From Phyllostachys edulis (taxonomy: Eukaryota; Streptophyta; Magnoliopsida; Poales; Poaceae), in NCBI GenBank assembly GCA_036346405.1, contig CM070566.1, positions 12,395,533 through 12,459,532 of the forward strand: a DNA stretch of 64,000 nucleotides, in the 5' to 3' direction. Shown here one piece after another: positions 58,358-64,000 of this stretch. The notes below the pieces were generated by a model. It searched no databases and was not told the DNA's origin. It saw only the letters and a program-made list of their open reading frames with translations. The position numbers and the translations under genes were made by a program. Every line of letters starts with the position of its first letter. Position 1 is the first letter of the stretch.

Positions 58358-58620
58358 TCCCTCTGTCCTAAAATACAAGTAGGATCCGTGCGATCAAGGT
58401 TTTAAAACTTTGATCATTAGTATATGTTAAAGTTTATAAATTGACACCATAAAAATAATGTGATTGGATTTGTCTTGCAAAATACTTCTCACGATTGACA
58501 ATGACAATAAATAAGAGGTAGAGAAAAAAAGGGTCACATAGAAAAAGGGGAGCAGCAAAGTGATCAAGTAGACAAATATGTCCATCATGAAAAGCTGTAA
58601 ATGGTCCACCATCAATAGTT
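58358..58620 (+). mobile_element. Stowaway-like MITE remnant
   Basis: TA followed by CTCCCTCTGTCCTAAAATACAAG, very close to the Stowaway terminus CTCCCTCCGTYCCAAAATA. It continues with GATCAAGGTTTTAAAACTTTGATC, the palindrome typical of this family. The other terminus was not found, so the right limit is a guess. Confidence 0.6.
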
Positions 58621-59534
58621 CTATATTCTTCTCTGCTAAGTACTAAAATTTAATCTACTTCCCCGGCTCCTTTTTTTTTAGGAAGGCAGCATATAAATTT
58701 GAACTACGAACTGTAATTTACCTTCTTCTTTTTTAAGCAAATACATTTTTTACGTAATTTTCCAAAGAATATGTTAGCTGGTTATTAGTTCGACGGTGGC
58801 TCGAAATTAACATGAGTGTAAGTTTGTATATCATGTATTTCAAGCATGAGATATCATTTTGTATGTCTCGTACTTTCATTTTACATTCAGATTTTATCTG
58901 CCCAATTTGGAATAGGTGAATAGTGGTGCTCATTATCAATTGTTAGTAACGAGAACCGCAAACAATTGAAGCTCTTGTGAGTTATGAGTACGTAGGACGC
59001 TTACTCGTAGCTAAGGTTGAAAACGGATCAATCGAATACTCACCATACCACATTTGTATTTGTATTTTTTAAATGGATACAAATGTGAATATGAATATTC
59101 TTGAATACAAATACGAATCAAATGTTGTAACAAATATGAATGCGAATCTAATGCTTACCCAATTCGGTCGAATTCGAATATCAATACAATGAAGTTTTAT
59201 ACAATAAGTTTAAACTCCAAATTTCTACAAATAGATTTCCAATGTATAGAATCACATGTCAAACTCCCAAAACAACAACTCTAACGGCTATGGCGGCGCG
59301 GTGGGAGATGGACCGAGGCGGCGGCGCGACAGCGAGGTTGACAACGGCGGTACTGCCGTTAGGGGCAACTACTCAACGTGGCCAGACACTAGAAATTGAA
59401 GTCTAGACTAACATCTACTGGCTAAACGTGCACTCGATGCTCAAAACACGGTGACGCAACTAGATCTTCCACGATGACTTGTGCCGACGCAATGAGGTTA
59501 ACGGTGCGGCTACGCTACAGCCATCTATGTGCTT
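58621..59534. other. Unassigned, partly AT-rich repeat
   Basis: 59015-59200 is rich in GAATA/TTGTATTTGTA words (ATGAATATTCTTGAATAC, GGTCGAATTCGAATATC), as in the subterminal parts of some plant hAT elements; no paired end seen. 59270-59400 is GC-rich without a credible ORF. Confidence 0.35.
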
Positions 59535-59862
59535 TGTAGGATCGTATAGCACAATCAGAGGGGGGGTGAATGATTGTACCAATTTCTTGCTCACAAATCA
59601 GCCGTTCTCCCTTGCGCTGATCCTCTCACAACCTCCTCGAGAACTTCTTCAAGGACCTCTCACGGATAGCTTGAACAAGAACAATCCTGAGATAATGTCG
59701 AATAGATCTGATCTCTTATTTCTCAATATTGTTCTGTGTCTACAAAGTGCTCTACAAGCACCCCTCAAAGCTTGCAACCGAAAGACCTCTTTAGCTCTAC
59801 CGCAAAAACTACGAAACAAAAGCCCCCGTAACAGCCACGGGAAAACACTTCACCTCTGCCTT

Positions 59863-59871
59863 CTTTTATAG
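59863..59871 (-). promoter_or_regulatory. TATA box of SIRE LTR
   Basis: Minus strand CTATAAAAG, followed by AGGCAGAGG and a usual leader. Confidence 0.6.
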
Positions 59872-60504
59872 GCAGAGACCAATCCGTGTCCTCAACGACA
59901 CGAACACAACAACTATCTCAACCGAGTACCAGGGGACCCGAAACCCTTCCAAACACGGGTTTTCTGATATCTCTAAACCTTCCAAACACGGGTTTTCCAA
60001 TATCTCTAAACCTTCCAGATATTGAACACTTGCCATATCTCTTCACGCATCGTAAGCCTTCAGGACTGCCCCTCCCGAAGCTTCTCCGTGCATCATGCAA
60101 TCACCTTTGATCTCCACGTGCTCCAGTGCAAGCCCGACCACCTCGTGACATCCTAGACCTCCTAGACCTCAGATTTCCCCATCCTAGTCCCGGTCCTCTT
60201 TGTCATCGACCATGATCGTCTTCACGCTCAACCTGCACATGCAAAGACCAAAGAACATATTCCCGGCACAAGTTCTCCCACTTGACCAATATTAGCTCAC
60301 ACACGCATAACACACTCTCAACCAGGTCCGCGACCAGTTCAGTAGATCTACGACGACCTCCAAGACATCCAAGACATCTACGATCAGTTCCAGTATGTCT
60401 ACGACTACCTCCACGATGTCCACGACGTCTACGAACACTTCACCAAGTCTACGACCACTCACCTGCATCGTAGCACTTGAAGCATATAGTAATTGGAATG
60501 AACA

Positions 60505-61000
60505 GGGTGGTCTTGTGAAGACCTCCGGGTAGTCCTGAGAAGACCTCTGGGTGGTCCTGCAAGACCTCGTGAAAGACCTCCTAGGAGGTCCTGAAAGACC
60601 TCGTGAGTGGTCCTGAGAAGACCTCCGGGTGATCCTGAGAAGACCTCTGGGCGGTCTTGCAAGACCTCGTGAAAGACCTCCTGGGAGGTCCTAAAAGACC
60701 TCGTGAGTGGTCCTGTAAGACGTCCTGAAAGACCTCCTTGGAAGTCCTGGAAGACCTCCTGAGTGGTCCTAAAAGACGTCCTGGGAGATCCTGAAAGTCC
60801 TCGTGAGTGGTCCTGAAAGACCTCTTAGGAGGTCCAGGAAGACCTCCTGAGTGGTCCTAAAAGACGTCTTGGGAGGTCCTGAAAGACCTCCTGGGTGATC
60901 CTGTGAAGACCTTTGGGAGGTCTTGTGAAGACCTCCTTTTTAGCAAAGACCACTCTCTTGGCACGTCTTGGCCTTTTTGCAAAGACCACCCGTTACAGTA
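60505..61000. repeat. GACCTC/GGTCCTG tandem array, part 1
   Basis: About fifteen units of 20-40 bp of the form AAGACCTCxxGxGxGGTCCTG(A). Several form GAGGTC..GACCTC palindromes, for example GGAGGTCCTGAAAGACCTC. Confidence 0.85.
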
Positions 61001-61139
61001 CCTGAAAGATCTCCTCGCTACAGTACCTTAAAGACCTCCTTGCTACCGTAACTCGAAGAACAGTACTTGGAGCTACAGCACTTCAGAAGACCTCCTTACT
61101 ACAATACATCGATGAACAGTATCGGAGCTATAGTACTTG

Positions 61140-61710
61140 AAAGACCTCTTCACAGGGAGAGGTCCTGGACGGTCCAGATAGATCCACATTGGTGCTCATG
61201 GGGAGGTCCTGAGTGGTCGAGATTGATTCACGTTAGTGCTCATGGGGAGGTCCTGAGTGGTCCAGATTGATCCACGTCGATGCTGCTGGGGGAGGTCCTG
61301 GATGGACAAGATTGATCCAGGGAAGGTCCTGGATGGTCGAGATTGCTCCACGTTGATTCTCCTGGGAAAATCCTGGATGGACAAGATTTCTCCACGTTGA
61401 TTCTCTTAGGAAAGTCCTAGACGGTCCAGATTGATGCATGTTGGTTCACCTGGGGAGGTGCTAGACGGTCCGGATTGATGCGCGTTGGTTCTCCTGGAGA
61501 GGTCATGGATGGACGCGATTGATGCACATTGGTTCTCCTAGGGAAAGTCCTGGATGGACCAGATTTATCCTGGGGAGGTCCTTGATGGTCCTGATGAGTC
61601 CACACGGGTGCTTCTGAGGCGGACCTTGAGTGGTTCTAATGAGTCTACGCGGGTGCGCCCGAGAAGGACCTTGAAGACCTCCGGTGAACCTGAAAAGACC
61701 TTAAACCAGC
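61140..61710. repeat. GGAGGTCCTGGATGG array, part 2
   Basis: About ten units of 55-62 bp: GGGGAGGTCCTGxxTGGTC, then AGATTGATxCACGTTGxTxCTC. It adjoins part 1 and shares the GAGGTCCTG core. Confidence 0.85.
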
Positions 61711-61827
61711 CACCCAAACGGAACAACAGAACCTTCTAACAACCGCAAATTCCAAGCAACCCAAAAGTCAATTATTCAAATCAATTATTCATCAGCAAAA
61801 ACCTTGACAAAGTCGCATGGTCCAACA

Positions 61828-61838
61828 ATCTCCCCCTT
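61828..61838 (-). other. Polypurine tract of SIRE element
   Basis: Minus strand CAAGGGGGAGAT directly before TGTTGGACC. Extra polypurine-like runs lie at about 61929, 61974 and 62880. Confidence 0.8.
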
Positions 61839-62912
61839 GATAAATACATTGACAAAACTTCAAAATAGAGAGAAGAATTTGCGAGAAGAATTTGGACACA
61901 CCACAGTAGTAAACTCCAGCAATGAAACTCCCCCTCAACACAAGCACAAATTTTTTTTATTTCTCCCATCTTTCTCCCCCTTTGGCAATGTACTCAGCAA
62001 GAACTCCCGAGAGAGAAAACATCAAAGAAAATAGCAAGGAGATTAAAAAGCTACAAGCTGTGCTGATTTTTCAATTCAATTTAATAGATTAACCAAGCCA
62101 TTTTTGAGTAGAGCTTAACAGGATCATACAAAAACATGTATCATGCAGCAAAGTCAAAACAAGTTTGTAGAATGATTAAGCAATTTTAATTCAAAGACAT
62201 GGCATCTCAAACAATGACTAAAACGATTATAAGACCACAAAGATATATCACCATGAAAAGTTAAAGCCTAACAGTGAGGCAAAAGTTAAATCTAGATGAG
62301 CTATCACCTCATATTAACACCCTATTGCTTCACATTCAAATCTTATGCATGTGGCATGCTTGTAGCATACTTCTTTTCAAGGTGGTATGCTTGAAGCATA
62401 CTTCTTTTCACTGGTGGCATGTTTGAAGCATACTTCTTTTCATTTGAGCACTTTTGTGTGTCTTTTTTTCTTTTTGAATACATAGATATGTATGGCATGC
62501 TTGAAGCATACATCTTCTCAAAAGTCTCTTTCTATTTTTTATTTTTTTTATAACATGCCAAAATGAGTGAGCATCACAGGATTGCGATGAGAGACATACT
62601 TGCTTCAAATCCATGATTTAAAATAAGACTCACAAACAAGCTCATCCTTTTCGATGAACATCACAAGGTGATAACAATAATCAATCTAGTCAAAGAATTC
62701 AGCCATGTTATGCTTTTAGTTCTAATGTAGCAAATTAATTATAACCAGTAAAGATCAAAGCTACACAATACATGAATAAATATGATAAAGAAAGCTCTAC
62801 ATCTCATTTGATTTTAATAGCTTGGACTTGATGATCTGTTTGGCAAGACAAAGCTTCTGAACTTTTAAAACCCAAACTCCCCCTCAAAATAAGCCCATTG
62901 GATGCAACACAC
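61839..62912 (-). other. SIRE 3' non-coding region
   Basis: No ORF with a known domain; an env-like ORF is not recognisable. At 62345-62520 four ~40-bp units GGCATGCTTGAAGCATACTTC + TTTTC occur (GCATGCTTGAAGCATAC is partly palindromic). Confidence 0.6.
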
Positions 62913-63923
62913 TCAATGCACTTCGCAAAAGTGCAAACCGAGCAGTATCAAGTGGTTTTGTGAAAATATCAGCAACTTGAGACTCAGATCAATAAAATGC
63001 AAAGCAATATCTCCCTTTTCAACATGATCTCTCAGAAAATGATATCGAATATCAATGTGTTTGGTTCTTGAATGTTGCACAGGATTTTTAGCAATACAAA
63101 TAGCGCTATTGTTATCACAGAAAAGTGGAACACTATCCAAATTTAAGCAAAAATCCTTAAGAGTAGAAGTCATCCAAAGCAATTGAGAGCAACAAGAAGC
63201 GGCAGCAACATATTCAGCCTCAGTTGTGGAAAGAGCAACAAACAATTGTTTTCTAGAAGCCCAAGACACAAGAGATGTGCCTAAGAAGTGACAAGTGCCA
63301 GAAGTGCTCTTCCTATGAATTCTACAACCCTCAAAATCAACATCTGAGAAAGCTCTAAGGGTAAGGCATGATGAAGAAGAATACCACAAACCAAATTGCA
63401 AAGTTGGCTGAAGATACCTGAAGATTCGTTTAACTGCTTGACGATGTGAAGCACGTGGGGAAGCTTGAAAACAAGCACAAAGACATACAGCAAAGTGAAT
63501 GTCTGGTCTTGAAGCAGTGAGATACAAAAGTGAACCAATCATGCTTCTGTACTCTTTTTGATCAACAGACCCTCCATCCTCATCAGGGTCTAACACTGCT
63601 GTGGATCCCATTAGTGTGGAGACGGGTTTGCTTGTCCCCATGTCAAAGCGACGAAGGAGATCCTTGGTGTATTTGGTTTGATGAACAAAAATACCCTGCT
63701 TTGATTGCTTGATCTGAAAACCTAGGAAGAACGTAAGTTCTCCCATCATGCTCATCTCAAATTCCCTGCTCATAGTATCTGAAAACTTGGAAACAAGATC
63801 ATGAAAGGAACCACCAAAGACGATATCATCCACATAAATCTGAACAAGTAAAAGATCATTGCCATGCTTGAGTGTAAACAAAGTTTTATCTATCTTGCCC
63901 ATCTGAAAGTCATTTCTCAGCAA
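62913..63923 (-). pseudogene. Copia reverse transcriptase/RNase H, C-terminal part (SIRE type)
   Basis: Frame of 336 residues, opened here by an internal Met. Second half of the reverse transcriptase with the active site LLLVQIYVDDIVFGGS (residues about 24-39), MMGELTFFLGFQIKQ, YRSMIGSLLYLTASRPDI; then Ty1-copia RNase H: AFSDVDFEGC (about 203), LSTTEAEYVAAA (about 245), CDNNSAICIAKNPVQHSRTKHIDIRYHFLRD (about 283-313). After ALHFIDLS a one-base shift near 62985 moves the normal end (SQVADIFTKPLD...) to another frame. Synthesises cDNA and removes the RNA strand in active relatives. The 5' part of pol continues beyond 63923 (LRAWYDRLKSYLL at 63960-63920 in another frame). Confidence 0.9.
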
Positions 63924-64000
63924 ATATGATTTAAGCCTATCATACCATGCTCTTAGAGATTGCTTTAAACCATATAAAACTTTGGACAGTTTGTAGACAT

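Larger units (their letters stand above)
59535..61827 (-). repeat. 3' LTR of the SIRE-type element (2293 bp)
   Basis: Minus strand begins TGTTGGACCATGCGAC and ends ATTCACCCCCCCTCTGATTG...GATCCTACA. TATA box CTATAAAAG at 59871-59863. More than half of it is a GACCTC/GAGGTC-rich repeat (60505-61700). Confidence 0.85.
59535..64000 (-). mobile_element. SIRE-type copia retrotransposon, 3' half, minus strand
   Basis: The minus strand reads, from the window edge inward: reverse transcriptase/RNase H (63923-62913), a long non-coding 3' part with several polypurine-like runs, the polypurine tract, then the 3' LTR 61827-59535. The order and the GGGGGAG motifs fit SIRE/Maximus elements, which carry an extra 3' region after pol. 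The 5' half lies beyond 64000. The base block left of 59535 (TGCTT) should recur at the other end. Confidence 0.85.

Noticed and set aside
60505..61710. CRISPR-like array
   Set aside because: Units are variable, spacers are not unique and the sequence lies inside a plant retrotransposon LTR.

Overview
This is a transposon-dense stretch of a grass (Poaceae) nuclear genome. The evidence is a chromovirus (Tekay/Del-type Ty3-gypsy) with 5.3-kb LTRs, SIRE-type Ty1-copia LTRs with the typical plant polypurine junctions, a Stowaway-like MITE terminus, a tRNA-derived SINE, and a subfamily XII (Xa21/FLS2-like) LRR receptor kinase of the kind expanded in grasses. I cannot name the species. I see no intact host gene; the one clear host gene, the receptor kinase, is broken. 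Almost every coding signal belongs to a mobile element or its remains.

Layout. 1-8839: 3' part of gypsy element A (left LTR end, PBS, gag, ruined pol, chromodomain, full 3.3-kb right LTR). 9147-13149: SIRE-like copia LTR and adjoining sequence, minus sense, ending next to a gypsy LTR-end relic. 13780-16725: gypsy LTR fragment holding a 2.4-kb solo LTR. About 16890-41061: an old element carrying a plant-mobile-domain (PMD) gene on the minus strand, broken twice, by a 4.5-kb hAT transposon (17544-22074, exact 8-bp target duplication GCTACCCG) and by a complete 15.8-kb Tekay-type retrotransposon B (22933-38697, exact target duplication TTACC). 40974-44398: LRR receptor-kinase pseudogene, minus strand, whose last codons run into the old element. 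44554-54273: a 9.7-kb Mutator-like element (MULE) with about 83-bp terminal inverted repeats and four gene units (a GRF-finger-like gene, a MudrA-type transposase, a second GRF-like finger protein with a C-terminal membrane anchor, and a PMD gene). 54372-58328: a SINE split by a 3.7-kb solo LTR (target duplication GTAGG). 58358-59534: MITE remnant and unassigned DNA. 59535-64000: 3' half of a SIRE-like copia element, minus strand (LTR plus reverse transcriptase/RNase H).

How it fits together. The most notable content is the four-gene MULE and its relation to the PMD element next door. Both carry a tandemly repeated exon-intron module (about 200 bp per unit, coding a DMDD...DKGKGK-type tail), in one case behind a PMD gene and in the other behind a GRF-like gene. 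The nesting order can be read from target-site duplications. Many reading frames are broken by 1-2-nt indels. In retrotransposon B these cluster at CAG/CTG sites and homopolymers while AT-rich stretches of the two LTRs stay nearly identical, so some apparent decay may be base-calling error rather than biology.
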